Shown here: piece after piece, positions 8,169 through 17,167 of the stretch
Layout of the letters: each line of letters starts with the position of its first letter
How positions within the stretch are numbered: the first letter of the stretch is position 1
NCBI RefSeq assembly: GCF_001625575.1
Contig: NZ_AUXV01000056.1
Location: 310,001 to 374,000 of the forward strand
Reading direction: 5' to 3'
Source of the DNA: Pseudoalteromonas luteoviolacea S2607
Lineage (GTDB): Bacteria > Pseudomonadota > Gammaproteobacteria > Enterobacterales > Alteromonadaceae
DNA: 64,000 bases
Notes under the pieces: model-generated
The model's input: only the letters and a program-made list of their open reading frames with translations
What the model was told of the DNA's origin: nothing
The model's database searches: none
Program-made: the position numbers and the translations under genes

Positions 8169-8969
8169 CTACTTCAAACCAAGGACATCTTGCATGTCAT
8201 AAAGTCCTGCTGGCTTATTTTTCAACCATTGCGCAGCCCTTACAGCCCCTGATGCAAACGTAAGTCTCGAAGCCGCTTTGTGGGTTAATTCAAGTCTTTC
8301 TCCCATCGTTGCGAAATAAGCGGTATGTTCACCAACTATGTCACCTGCTCGGAGGACTGAATAGCCAATTTCATCTTGACTTTTTGCTTCATGCACATTA
8401 GTGCGGTCGTATCGTGCAACTTCATCATGATCCCACCCTTTAGCCTCTGCAATTGCTTCGCCAATAGCTAAAGCCGTACCAGACGGCGCGTCTATTTTAT
8501 TGCGGTGATGTGCCTCAAAGATTTCAATATCCATTTCGTCTGCAAGTTTTGTCGCAGCGGTTTGAACAAGATTTAAAAGCAAGTTCACACCAACACTAAA
8601 ATTTCGCGCAAATACTATTGGAATCACCTTTGCCGCTTCCCTTAACTGGCCCATTTCAGTGTCTGTTAATCCGGTTGTACCAATTACCATGGGCGTTTCA
8701 TTGTCAATTGCACTTTGCAAGTGTGTCAGCATGCCCTGCGGTAGTGTGAAATCAATTAAGACCTCTGCATGACCTACATCACCTTCTTCATCTGAAAATT
8801 CCAGTTCCGAAGAATGAACGGGTTGTAGCGCTTTTATAGGAGTATCTAAAAACGGCGAGCTTGATCTTACAAATGCAGCAGCCAACTGTGCTTCTTTTTC
8901 TATTTCTACAGCTTCAATTAAAGCTTGACCCATTCTGCCGTTGGCTCCAAACACACCTATTTTTGTCAT
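8169..8969 (-). CDS. dapB: 4-hydroxy-tetrahydrodipicolinate reductase
   Basis: DapB reduces hydroxy-tetrahydrodipicolinate with NAD(P)H in the diaminopimelate/lysine pathway. The start is ATG 8969 (266 residues), giving MTKIGVFGANGRMGQ with the Rossmann GxxGxxG. The longer open frame adds 26 residues that do not resemble the family. GAG lies seven bases before the chosen start. Family motifs include VIGTTG, the active-site EAHHRNKIDAPSGTAL and GEHTAYFA. Its C-terminal LYDMQDVLGL is typical. The gene lies upstream of carA on the same strand with 210 bp between them. Confidence 0.96.
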   Translation of the reverse strand: MTKIGVFGANGRMGQALIEAVEIEKEAQLAAAFVRSSSPFLDTPIKALQPVHSSELEFSDEEGDVGHAEVLIDFTLPQGMLTHLQSAIDNETPMVIGTTGLTDTEMGQLREAAKVIPIVFARNFSVGVNLLLNLVQTAATKLADEMDIEIFEAHHRNKIDAPSGTALAIGEAIAEAKGWDHDEVARYDRTNVHEAKSQDEIGYSVLRAGDIVGEHTAYFATMGERLELTHKAASRLTFASGAVRAAQWLKNKPAGLYDMQDVLGLK

Positions 8970-9210
8970 TATTTTCTCATTCCTAGTTTTCAACATCATT
9001 TTAAATTTGGCGTTATAACGCGCCTCAAACATAGTCAAAATGCTCATGTGACATGTAATAGCAAAGCGGCTATTTCATGACGCTAGTAAGCAAAATCATT
9101 AAGTTACAGTATCAGTAGTGTTTTACTCAAGCTATGTCAGGCCTAGAGTTTAGCCCATCTCTATGTCATAGTCAGTTATTGAATAATTATAATAAACACC
9201 ATTGGACTTT

Positions 9211-9234
9211 AGACGTCTAAACATTTAAACTTCC
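9211..9234. promoter_or_regulatory. MetJ operator (tandem met boxes)
   Basis: A perfect met box AGACGTCT at 9211-9218 is followed directly by AAACATTT and AAACTTCC, each matching five of eight consensus positions. Tandem eight-base boxes are the known form of MetJ operators. The site lies about 130-150 bp before the metT ATG. Confidence 0.6.
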
Positions 9235-9275
9235 ACATTCGCCGATTTAAATTATTGCGGGCGTTGAAGTTTAAA
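9224..9275 (+). repeat. Long inverted repeat in the metT leader
   Basis: TTTAAACTTC at 9224-9233 is the exact reverse complement of GAAGTTTAAA at 9266-9275, and an inner CGCC/GGCG pair can extend the stem. The left arm overlaps the MetJ boxes. It could be an operator, or a leader RNA structure if transcription begins upstream. Confidence 0.45.
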
Positions 9276-9308
9276 TACAGCTAATAATGACCCTGTTGGC
9301 TGTGGTTG

Positions 9309-9340
9309 TATCTACTTACACAGGTCGTATTAAGTAGATA
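9309..9340 (+). repeat. Perfect ten-base hairpin just before the metT ribosome site
   Basis: TATCTACTTA (9309-9318) pairs with TAAGTAGATA (9331-9340) around a twelve-base loop. GGGGAG, the metT ribosome site, begins ten bases later. No T-tract follows, so it is not a simple terminator. A translational or mRNA-stability role is possible. Confidence 0.45.
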
Positions 9341-9359
9341 ATGGTTTTTGGGGAGTGCT

Positions 9360-10673
9360 ATGCAGCCATCTTTTGACAACTCACGTGCAAAGTTATCTTT
9401 GCTACCTTTACTTACATTTGTTGCGCTATTTTTAGGCGCGGGACTTTACTTACACTCGCAAGGTGTTGATTACGCTTTTTATCAGCTACCTGCTCCAGTC
9501 GCTATTTTGCCAGCGATTGTTTTAGCGTTTTGGCTAAACAAAACATCTATTAATCAAAGTGTAGAAACTTTTATCAAAGGCGCAGGGCACAGTAACATCA
9601 TTACTATGTGCTTGATTTACTTGCTAGCAGGTGCATTTTCAGCAGTAGCAGGTGCAACTGGAGGCGTGGACGCTGTGGTAAACGCAGGTTTGTCACTTAT
9701 ACCGCCCTCATTTTTACTGCCCGGATTGTTTTTGATTGCCGCTGTCGTATCTACTGCGATGGGTACTTCAATGGGTACTATCGGTGCTATCGGTCCCATT
9801 GCGTATGCAGTCTCTGTTAAAACAGGAATAGATCCAGCATTGATGGCAGGCACAATTGTCTCTGGCGCAATGTTCGGTGACAACCTGTCTATCATCTCTG
9901 ACACAACAATCGCGGCTACACGTACCCAGGGCTGCGAAATGAAAGATAAGTTTAAAGAAAATTTGAAGATAGCTTTACCAGCGGCCCTGCTAACAGTGCT
10001 TCTTTTAGTCTTTTTAACACCTGAACCTCAGGCAGTCGAAACCAAACCATTTGACTGGTTACTTGTACTTCCTTATATATTTATTCTGGTATTGGCCGTT
10101 ATGGGGCTAAATGTTTTCGCAGTGCTTTTTAGCGGCATTATATTCGCCGCAACTGTCGGCTTTGCAGGTGACTATGAGGGCGGAGCTTTTGTAAAAGATG
10201 TGTACAAAGGCTTTACTGATATGCAGGAGATCTTCTTATTATCTATGTTTATCGGTGGCCTTTCTGAATTCATCAGAGTTAACGGCGGCCTCGAGTACAT
10301 CGCTAAAAAAATACATAAGCTAACAGCAGCACTTGGTAAACTCAATACTAAAGTCGCTGACCAACTGGGTATTGCGGCATTGGTTTTGACCAGCAACATG
10401 TGCATCGCAAATAACACGGTAAGTATTATTGTTGCCGGCCCTGTCGCTAAAAAACTTGCTGAAGACAGTGATATATCGCCAAAACGTTCAGCCAGTTTAC
10501 TTGATATTTTTGCCTGTGTTATGCAAGGTTCACTGCCCTACGGTGCACAAGCACTATTGCTTGGTACCACGTTTGGTATTAACCCTTTTGAAGTTTCAAT
10601 GTCATCGTTTTACTGCTTTATTTTAGCAATTACGGCTGTAACGGTAATTGTTTTACGTCGTAATCACGCCTGA
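9360..10673 (+). CDS. metT: NhaC-family transporter, probable methionine transporter MetT
   Basis: An integral membrane protein of 437 residues with about eleven hydrophobic segments, of the Na+/H+ antiporter NhaC family. Motifs include TAMGTSMGTIGAIGPIA and SGAMFGDNLSIISDTTIAA near residues 130-190. Comparative genomics by others has named MetJ- or S-box-linked members of this family MetT, a methionine importer. The MetJ boxes upstream make that more likely than plain sodium/proton antiport, but this is inference from regulation. ATG 9360 is chosen over an upstream TTG at 9348 because GGGGAG at 9350-9355 lies at the right distance. A hairpin at 10682 may end the transcript. Confidence 0.82.
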   Translation: MQPSFDNSRAKLSLLPLLTFVALFLGAGLYLHSQGVDYAFYQLPAPVAILPAIVLAFWLNKTSINQSVETFIKGAGHSNIITMCLIYLLAGAFSAVAGATGGVDAVVNAGLSLIPPSFLLPGLFLIAAVVSTAMGTSMGTIGAIGPIAYAVSVKTGIDPALMAGTIVSGAMFGDNLSIISDTTIAATRTQGCEMKDKFKENLKIALPAALLTVLLLVFLTPEPQAVETKPFDWLLVLPYIFILVLAVMGLNVFAVLFSGIIFAATVGFAGDYEGGAFVKDVYKGFTDMQEIFLLSMFIGGLSEFIRVNGGLEYIAKKIHKLTAALGKLNTKVADQLGIAALVLTSNMCIANNTVSIIVAGPVAKKLAEDSDISPKRSASLLDIFACVMQGSLPYGAQALLLGTTFGINPFEVSMSSFYCFILAITAVTVIVLRRNHA

Positions 10674-10681
10674 CCTTAATC

Positions 10682-10700
10682 GCGCCCAGTTTTTGGGCGC
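10682..10700 (+). terminator. Hairpin after metT
   Basis: GCGCCCA (10682-10688) pairs with TGGGCGC (10694-10700). It lies nine bases after the metT stop. The following ATTAATT is only weakly T-rich, so termination may be partial. Confidence 0.55.
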
Positions 10701-10720
10701 ATTAATTACCCTTGGCAAAA

Positions 10721-10750
10721 TTCACATAACTTCATGAATTAATATATAAT
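10721..10750 (+). promoter_or_regulatory. Sigma-70 promoter of the Tsx-like gene
   Basis: TTCACA (10721-10726) and TATAAT (10745-10750) are 18 bp apart. The start point would fall near 10757, inside the inverted repeat at 10753-10770. Confidence 0.55.
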
Positions 10751-10752
10751 TA

Positions 10753-10770
10753 CAAAGTTCCCAAACTTTG
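10753..10770 (+). promoter_or_regulatory. Inverted repeat over the Tsx-like gene start region
   Basis: CAAAGTT-N4-AACTTTG lies 13-30 bp before the ATG and spans the predicted transcription start. It may be a repressor operator or a small 5' hairpin; no regulator can be assigned. Confidence 0.35.
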
Positions 10771-10782
10771 AAGAATTAATTA

Positions 10783-11562
10783 ATGAATAAAAAGTTATGT
10801 CTGACTCTCTCTCTTGCGCTGCTATCTTCAACTACTTTCGCGGCAGACTGGAGCAACACTCAACTTCATATCAACAATGGTGACTTTAAAAACCCATTTA
10901 GTCGAGTTGAGTCCAATACAACCGTGTACTCTCTGCAACATAGCTCTGGTTATGCCTATGGTGACAATTTTTTCTTCATTGACTATCTCGTTGATGATTT
11001 GAATGATGATTACCAAGACAGAGACTTTTATGGAGAATGGTACTCAACATTTAGCTTGAGTAAACTTGCCGATATGCAGTTTGACAATAGCTTGATAAAG
11101 GATGTGGGTATTGTTGCAGGCTTCAACATGGCTGGCGACTCTAAAGTCATGAAGTACCTACCAGGTGTTAAGGTTTCTTGGAATGTCGAAGGCTTTTCAT
11201 TTCTTTCGACACTCTTTACGGCATATATTGACGACAGTGAAGGTTTATCGAAAGGTGGTGCACCAGCTCAAACGAATAGTTGGATGATAGATGTAGCTTG
11301 GGGCTATCCTTTTACTCTCGGTAATCAAAAGTTCGAAGTCACAGGACATGTTGAATACATCGCCGAGCGAGAAAGCGAAACTGGTGGCGATGTTAAAGGC
11401 TGGCTTTTAGCACAGCCCATCATTCGTTGGGATTTAGGTCATGCTTTAAATATGGCCGAAAAGCAGTTGTATTTGGGCGTTGAATGGCAGTATTGGCGCA
11501 ACAAACTAGGTACGGACACCAATGAGTCTGTCCCTCAAATCCACCTAGCTTGGACGTTTTAG
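10783..11562 (+). CDS. Tsx/OmpK-like outer-membrane channel protein
   Basis: A 259-residue exported protein with signal peptide MNKKLCLTLSLALLSSTTFA and probable cleavage before ADWSNT. The mature part starts with the Tsx-family pattern WSNTQLHINNGDFKNPF. It continues with alternating amphipathic strands and ends in LAWTF, a terminal aromatic residue as expected for an outer-membrane barrel. Tsx proteins pass nucleosides; family members such as OmpK have no settled substrate, so the exact cargo is open. It has its own promoter and follows metT by 109 bp. Confidence 0.85.
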   Translation: MNKKLCLTLSLALLSSTTFAADWSNTQLHINNGDFKNPFSRVESNTTVYSLQHSSGYAYGDNFFFIDYLVDDLNDDYQDRDFYGEWYSTFSLSKLADMQFDNSLIKDVGIVAGFNMAGDSKVMKYLPGVKVSWNVEGFSFLSTLFTAYIDDSEGLSKGGAPAQTNSWMIDVAWGYPFTLGNQKFEVTGHVEYIAERESETGGDVKGWLLAQPIIRWDLGHALNMAEKQLYLGVEWQYWRNKLGTDTNESVPQIHLAWTF

Positions 11563-11571
11563 GGTTCTCCT

Positions 11572-11604
11572 GCATGTAGCAAGCTTGAAAAGCGCGCTAC
11601 ATGC
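11572..11604 (+). terminator. Hairpin after the Tsx-like gene
   Basis: GCATGTAGC (11572-11580) and GCTACATGC (11596-11604) form a perfect nine-base stem ten bases after the stop. No T-tract follows. Confidence 0.45.
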
Positions 11605-11859
11605 TAACTCACTTACCTCCAACTTGATGCGCTCCGTGCTTGTTGACAGCACACTCCCCTACATTTTATTTGGTTATCAGCTACGAGTGTCATCATTTAG
11701 ACTTCCATTGAATATATCGTTGTATTCAAACCATTAAATCATGTCTAATTTATAAAAAAAATTAAAATTACCTCTAAAGTATCTCGCTCTTAGCCCGATA
11801 TATATTTCGGGATACTGTACTCGTCTATCTTTCACGAATTGTTATATCAGGGATTTTGA

Positions 11860-12363
11860 ATGAACTTACTACATGAAATGAGCCTTGCTTATGGCCATAT
11901 GTTAAAAACAGACATTATGGCGAAGGCAAAAGAAAGGGAACAATCAGACGCTGTTGATGGAGAAAGTGTAGAGAATAAGGAATCGAGCTCTAAACATACG
12001 GAGAAAACGTCAGAGTTGGAAGGCACACACAAGCTTTCGGAAGAAGAAAAAGAAAAACTTTCAGGTCGTGAAGCCCAAGAAAAAAATGAAGACAAGTATG
12101 GCGACTTACCTGAACACATTCGCCGTATGTTAGAACGCTTAGAAGAAATGAAAGAAGAACTAGATGTACTTAAACAAGAAGTTGTGCAGCTAAATGCTAA
12201 AATTGACCACAATAACGAAGCTGAAAAAGCAATGTACGACCAAAAAAACCAGTACTTCATTCAACTTCAAAATCAGTATTTTGACATGATCAAAAATGTT
12301 AAAGAAGCAATGAAAGAAGCTGGAGTTACAGATATGAGTGTGCTACTCAAAGCGATAGCATGA
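11860..12363 (+). CDS. Highly charged coiled-coil protein of unknown function
   Basis: No family recognised. It has 167 residues and no signal peptide or membrane segment. Residues 20-75 are very rich in Lys and Glu and of low complexity. Residues 80-150 show heptad spacing (MLERLEEMKEELDVLKQE), so a coiled coil is likely. It ends in a short helix MSVLLKAIA. It contains no Cys, which argues against it being the substrate of the nearby cyclodehydratase. It is a single gene flanked by long AT-rich spacers and precedes the TOMM operon by 706 bp on the same strand. The codon pattern and steady frame support a real gene. Confidence 0.65.
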   Translation: MNLLHEMSLAYGHMLKTDIMAKAKEREQSDAVDGESVENKESSSKHTEKTSELEGTHKLSEEEKEKLSGREAQEKNEDKYGDLPEHIRRMLERLEEMKEELDVLKQEVVQLNAKIDHNNEAEKAMYDQKNQYFIQLQNQYFDMIKNVKEAMKEAGVTDMSVLLKAIA

Positions 12364-13069
12364 CCAATTAACATTGAGCAAGCAAGTGAACAACATATAC
12401 ACATCGCAAAAGGCCTATATTATACAGCTTATAAAAACAATAAAGTCAAAAAAACATAACAAAACCAGATAATCTTCGCATTTATTTAAATACACCCAAT
12501 ACTTTCAATAAACAAAACAATAAATATACACTTCTTTGAGCATGAAATAATATTGCTCCTCAAGTAACCCAACTGAGTGCCCCCCCCCCATTCCTTCAAG
12601 TAGCTACTTAGCATATTACCCTCTACAAAATGATGTAGAACAACATCATAGGTTTAATTGATTGCCTAGCTAGTCATACTCTTGTGAACCGGCTTTTACT
12701 GTTTACACTAACCCTTGAATCAACCGCTCAAAAATCAACCAAAGATATTACACCGCATTACACCTGTATTTACTAATTACATTTAATAACGTAGTATCGA
12801 ATTTCTCATGCCGAGAAATATAATTGCAAATAACAGAATTAAATAACACGAAACAAGACATCAAACCAGTTTGAAAAAAACGATTAACTTAACAATTAAG
12901 CACTATATTATACCAAATATCAAAAATACTAGTTTTAGCGTTACAAGCAGTTATAATTGTAGAGTTTAGGTTTACTAAACGGGTGTTACATAATCGTTCA
13001 TTTATTATTATCGCACACAATAAATGTACGCTATAAACGGATATTAATTTAGAGAAGCTAATTAACACT
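12364..13069. other. 706-bp AT-rich intergenic region before the TOMM operon
   Basis: No open frame above about 15 codons with a ribosome site was found on the plus strand. It includes a run of ten C at 12580-12589 and an inverted repeat at 12964-12980. The last 100 bp should hold the TOMM operon promoter; no convincing -35/-10 pair stands out among many AT-rich choices. Confidence 0.6.
12964..12980. promoter_or_regulatory. Inverted repeat in the TOMM operon upstream region
   Basis: GTTTAG-N5-CTAAAC lies about 90-105 bp before the kinase ATG. It is placed where an operator or activator site would be expected. No regulator can be named. Confidence 0.3.
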
Positions 13070-16000
13070 ATGTCATTAACTCAATTTTCTGATTCATACA
13101 TCTACGAACGCTTTGAGTCTTCCAATTACGAGTTGCTAAATAAGATTGGTGAGGGTGGCTTCGGTAAAGTATTTAAGGCCAAGCAAAATAGCACAGGTCA
13201 GATTGTCGCTATTAAATTCCTCGCTATAGAACCTCATTGTGAAGAGCAAAAAAAACAAAGATACATTGAACGATTCAAGCGTGAAACATCACTAAGCAGC
13301 CAATTGCAACATCCCAATATCGTTAGGTTATTAGATCAAGGTCAGCTTGATGAAGACTTGCTTTATGGCGTATTTGAATTTGTAGAAGGACGTTCACTAC
13401 GTGAGCATCTGTTGATTGAAGGCCCCTTTAGTGCGCCTGAGGCAACAGATATTATGTCTCAAGTATTGGACGCACTCATCCATGCACATAGTAAAGGCAT
13501 TGTTCACCGAGACATTAAACCCGCCAATATCATGCTGAGTAAAACTGGCGCTAAGCTACATGCAAAAATATTAGACTTTGGTATTGGTACGCTCACCCAT
13601 GATAGTCGTCAAGCAGATTTCAGAACACTCACATTAACACAAGAAACTTTAGGTACTCCCTCCTATAGCGCGCCAGAGCAGTTACGAGGCGAACCTGCTA
13701 CAACAAAGACTGATTTATATGTTTGGGGACTCGTATATCTTGAGTGTTTAACTGGCTCCCCAGCAATGAATGGTACTAGCGTAGCATCCATTTACCATAA
13801 ACAATTGAGTGATGCGCATATTCCAATACCGAGCGCACTTTTAGGCCATCCCTTAGCAGGTTTATTAAGACGAGTGTTGAACAAAAGCGCAATAGAACGG
13901 GTTATTACAGGTGAAGAAGCGTTTAATGAATTAAAATCCATTAATGTTTCAAACTTAGTCGGCGTTATATCTGACTTTACGCCACCAGCTCAAGATGATG
14001 AAACGATTATTATACGCAATGACTCAACAGGTCAAAACCCAGGGTTTAATTACACTGCGCTCACTGAAAGGAAACAAATTACAGTCTTAGCCGTGCGATA
14101 CAGTACTACATTTGTAGATAACCGGGAGCATGACTTAGACGTTATAGATACTCTGCTCAAATCACAAAGCAACCACTGTATTGATATTGCGACCAGATTT
14201 GGGGCCTATCATGTAGGCAGTGTTGCAGACACTTCTCTATTTTATTTTGGTCACCCAAATGCCAGCGACAACGATACGCGACTATGCGCAAGAAGTGCAC
14301 TGGAAATTGTCAGTGATATTACAAAACGAAATGCCTTGATTAGAGATGCACATGGTGCACAAATCAATGTACATGTCGGTATCAACACGGGCATTTTTAT
14401 AACATACGCAGACAAAACGCCCGATGGCCATGTTGCAAACGCAGCAATGGCGTTAGCTAGAACGGCCAAAGAAAAGCAGATCCTATGCAGTGCAGAAAGT
14501 AGATCCATATTAGATCCCTATAGTGAATTTGAAACCTTTGTCCCTTTAAAGTTAGGTCAGTCCTTCAGGCCTGAAAATGTTTATGATCTAAAAGGTGAGC
14601 GTCAAGTTGAAGCCTTTGGCTTTATGAGAGGCACCCGTAACAACCACGATTTAATAGGCAGAACAGAAGAGTTAAACAAAGCTTTATCACTATTAAGCAA
14701 TTCCAATAGTACATATAACTTTGCCTATATATATGGTGAAGCTGGGATAGGTAAGTCTAGACTGTTACAAGAGATTAGAGGTAATGCTTCTGATTACCAA
14801 CACTTGGTCGCACAGTGCCTTCCCGAACATAAAAATAATGCTCTGTATCCAGTTATCAATTTAGTTAAGTATCTATTCAATACTGCCAAGTCTGACCCGA
14901 AATTGATCTCGGCACATTTTAAAGAGGTTATTTCTCAGCAAAACAGAGCAATGAATACCGAGCAAGTACTGCCAATTTTACTGATGTGGCTTAATATCGA
15001 GCTTCCAAGTGATATGCATGCCTCCTCGCTAGCACCCGAACAACAAAAAGCACTGTTATTCGACGCAATAGCCTACCTGCTTCTCTCTCAGCTGCACAGT
15101 ATAAATAATCAAAAACTTTATGTGTTTGAAGATATACATTGGGCCGATACAATTACACTAGACTTTATTTCTTACTTTACTTCTGTCGCATCTAGCCAAC
15201 ACGCTGTTATTTGTACTTCTCGCAACGCCATGCCAAACAGGTTTGATGAACAAAAAGCGCTATGTTTACAACTTAAAAAGCTGCCTTATAAAGCAACAGC
15301 TCAGTTCATAGTGAAGTTATTTGACAATCAACCAGTCTCAGAAAATGTAATTGACATATTAAACAGCCGTACTGATGGCATCCCGCTTTTCATCGAAGAG
15401 CTCGTTGGTATGTTAAGACAAAAAGAGCTTGTTGAATTAAACAAACATGGGGAAATAGATTTCTCTAGCCCAGATAAGCTTGATCAAGTACCAAGCAGCC
15501 TCAGGGAATCTTTGCAGCAAAAGTTAGATGGTCTGAACCATGCCAAGGAAACAGCACAACTTGCTGCAACAATTGGTAGAGAGTTTGAGTATGACATTCT
15601 GGTAGCGGCATCTTCACTGAGTGAAAACCAAATTCAAAATGACCTAAATGAGCTAATAAGCAATGATCTAATTATTCAACAACGGCGAGTAAATCGAGAT
15701 AGCTATATCTTTAAACACGCGCTTGTTCGAGATGCAGGTTACGAGAGCATGGATCGCACAGTGGCGACCGCAAAACATAAAGTGATTGCAGATACTTTCG
15801 CACATTATTTTTTATCTCGAGCTGAAAACCAACCAGACATGCTAGCTCAGCATTATGCAAAAGCTCAAGGATTTATCGATGCGTCCAGTTGGGGTGTAAA
15901 ACACGCTAAACAGCTGCTCAAAAACGCCTTATATTCCGAAATTATTGACTATAGTGCTCAGATCCAAACATGGCTCAATCAAATCGAAGAAGGACGTGAC

Positions 16001-17167
16001 AAACTCTACTTAGAACTAGAGTCAAAAGATATCGCTCTGACAGCAAATATGACGATATACGGTTATGGCGCAGAAACTGTACTGGCTCAAAGTAGAGACA
16101 TCGAGTCTATTGTACATAAGTTATCGGCTCATAAACTTACACATGACCAGCAAGAGTTTTGCGCGGCTTCACAGATAAAGAGCGATTGGACTTTATTCTT
16201 ATCAGCCCACTATTGCTCCAATCGTTCAGACGCAATTTCGTTTGGCTATAAATTACTGAAACAAACCCAAGAGTTATCAGACAGACAAGCTGAAATGGTA
16301 GTGAAAGTACAGCTTGGCCAAGCTCATTATGTTGATGGCGATTTAACGGAGTCAATTGCCTTTTACGAGGAAGCTTTAGGCATGTACCAAGCTGATACTG
16401 ACGACACACTCTCACTGAAATACGGTACAGACCCTCAGGTGCTGGCTCTATGTTTTGCCTCAATATCTTATGCTTTTGCTGGAAATTCAGAAAAAGCATA
16501 CAACTATGTTTACAAGGCAAGAGACATTGCTGAAAAGCTCAATGACTCAACCTCCATTGTGTTTGCGTATATGTTCATCGCTCAAGTTGCCTCGTTTCTT
16601 CATGATAAAGACGTCGTTATTGAGACTATTGAACATTATGAGCAACATCATCGAGATGGTGAGTTAACCTATTTCGAGCAGTACCTTTACTTGTACTACT
16701 TCTGTTTAACAGGGAAAACTGAACAAGCCCGTAAGTCACTTGATGCCCAAATTGAGTCTGGGCAGGTGTTTGCTATTGCATGGTATGCCACATACATTGC
16801 TGATGCATATTTGGCAGCCGAAGATATACAAGCCGCCTATGAACTCATTGATACTTGTTTGGCCAGAAGTATAAAAAACAGTGAAGGCGCTGCTATTCCG
16901 GTGCTTGAAAACAAATTGGCTGAGATAACCTGTCGGCTTGAAGAAAAGGACTTATCAAGAGCCAAAGCACTGCTTCAATCTTCTATTGCAAGGAGTCAAG
17001 ATTGTAAAGCTCACCTTATCGAGTTGGAGGCACAAATTGTTTTAGCCAAGCATTTGCAAGAGCCGCAAGCCATTTCCCGTATAGATGAAATTATTAATCA
17101 ATACCCTAGCTTGACACACTGTGGATTAATTAAACAATTTGAGGAATATGCCAATGACAATACTTGA
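13070..17167 (+). CDS. TOMM-system Ser/Thr kinase - cyclase-like - AAA ATPase - TPR fusion protein
   Basis: A 1365-residue signalling protein of the type named TOMM system kinase/cyclase fusion. The N-terminal Hanks-type kinase looks active: Gly loop GEGGFG 27-32, Lys49, HRD 146-148, DFG 169-171, APE 201-203. A class III nucleotide-cyclase-like domain spans about 333-490, but the first metal Asp position is Arg343 (VLAVRYS where family members have a FxD-type motif), while Asp387 is kept, so catalysis is doubtful. An AAA/NACHT-like ATPase follows with Walker A GEAGIGKS at 556-563. The last ~400 residues are TPR-like helices. It is the first gene of a five-gene operon and overlaps the next by 14 bp, so it probably senses or controls microcin production. 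Its real output is unknown. Confidence 0.88.
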   Translation: MSLTQFSDSYIYERFESSNYELLNKIGEGGFGKVFKAKQNSTGQIVAIKFLAIEPHCEEQKKQRYIERFKRETSLSSQLQHPNIVRLLDQGQLDEDLLYGVFEFVEGRSLREHLLIEGPFSAPEATDIMSQVLDALIHAHSKGIVHRDIKPANIMLSKTGAKLHAKILDFGIGTLTHDSRQADFRTLTLTQETLGTPSYSAPEQLRGEPATTKTDLYVWGLVYLECLTGSPAMNGTSVASIYHKQLSDAHIPIPSALLGHPLAGLLRRVLNKSAIERVITGEEAFNELKSINVSNLVGVISDFTPPAQDDETIIIRNDSTGQNPGFNYTALTERKQITVLAVRYSTTFVDNREHDLDVIDTLLKSQSNHCIDIATRFGAYHVGSVADTSLFYFGHPNASDNDTRLCARSALEIVSDITKRNALIRDAHGAQINVHVGINTGIFITYADKTPDGHVANAAMALARTAKEKQILCSAESRSILDPYSEFETFVPLKLGQSFRPENVYDLKGERQVEAFGFMRGTRNNHDLIGRTEELNKALSLLSNSNSTYNFAYIYGEAGIGKSRLLQEIRGNASDYQHLVAQCLPEHKNNALYPVINLVKYLFNTAKSDPKLISAHFKEVISQQNRAMNTEQVLPILLMWLNIELPSDMHASSLAPEQQKALLFDAIAYLLLSQLHSINNQKLYVFEDIHWADTITLDFISYFTSVASSQHAVICTSRNAMPNRFDEQKALCLQLKKLPYKATAQFIVKLFDNQPVSENVIDILNSRTDGIPLFIEELVGMLRQKELVELNKHGEIDFSSPDKLDQVPSSLRESLQQKLDGLNHAKETAQLAATIGREFEYDILVAASSLSENQIQNDLNELISNDLIIQQRRVNRDSYIFKHALVRDAGYESMDRTVATAKHKVIADTFAHYFLSRAENQPDMLAQHYAKAQGFIDASSWGVKHAKQLLKNALYSEIIDYSAQIQTWLNQIEEGRDKLYLELESKDIALTANMTIYGYGAETVLAQSRDIESIVHKLSAHKLTHDQQEFCAASQIKSDWTLFLSAHYCSNRSDAISFGYKLLKQTQELSDRQAEMVVKVQLGQAHYVDGDLTESIAFYEEALGMYQADTDDTLSLKYGTDPQVLALCFASISYAFAGNSEKAYNYVYKARDIAEKLNDSTSIVFAYMFIAQVASFLHDKDVVIETIEHYEQHHRDGELTYFEQYLYLYYFCLTGKTEQARKSLDAQIESGQVFAIAWYATYIADAYLAAEDIQAAYELIDTCLARSIKNSEGAAIPVLENKLAEITCRLEEKDLSRAKALLQSSIARSQDCKAHLIELEAQIVLAKHLQEPQAISRIDEIINQYPSLTHCGLIKQFEEYANDNT

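Larger units (their letters stand above)
8970..9359. other. Divergent dapB/metT intergenic region
   Basis: 390 bp without a credible gene. The metT-proximal half holds a MetJ-type operator, a long inverted repeat and a second perfect hairpin, each listed separately. The dapB-proximal half (8970-9180) shows nothing I can name beyond expected promoter sequence. Confidence 0.6.

Noticed and set aside
11860..12363. Coiled-coil protein as the TOMM precursor
   Set aside because: No Cys, very few Thr/Ser near the C-terminus and no leader-like region, and it is 706 bp from the operon.
12364..13069. Hidden small precursor gene just before the TOMM kinase
   Set aside because: The plus-strand ATG codons checked here lead to stops within about fifteen codons; none has a Cys/Ser/Thr-rich core.
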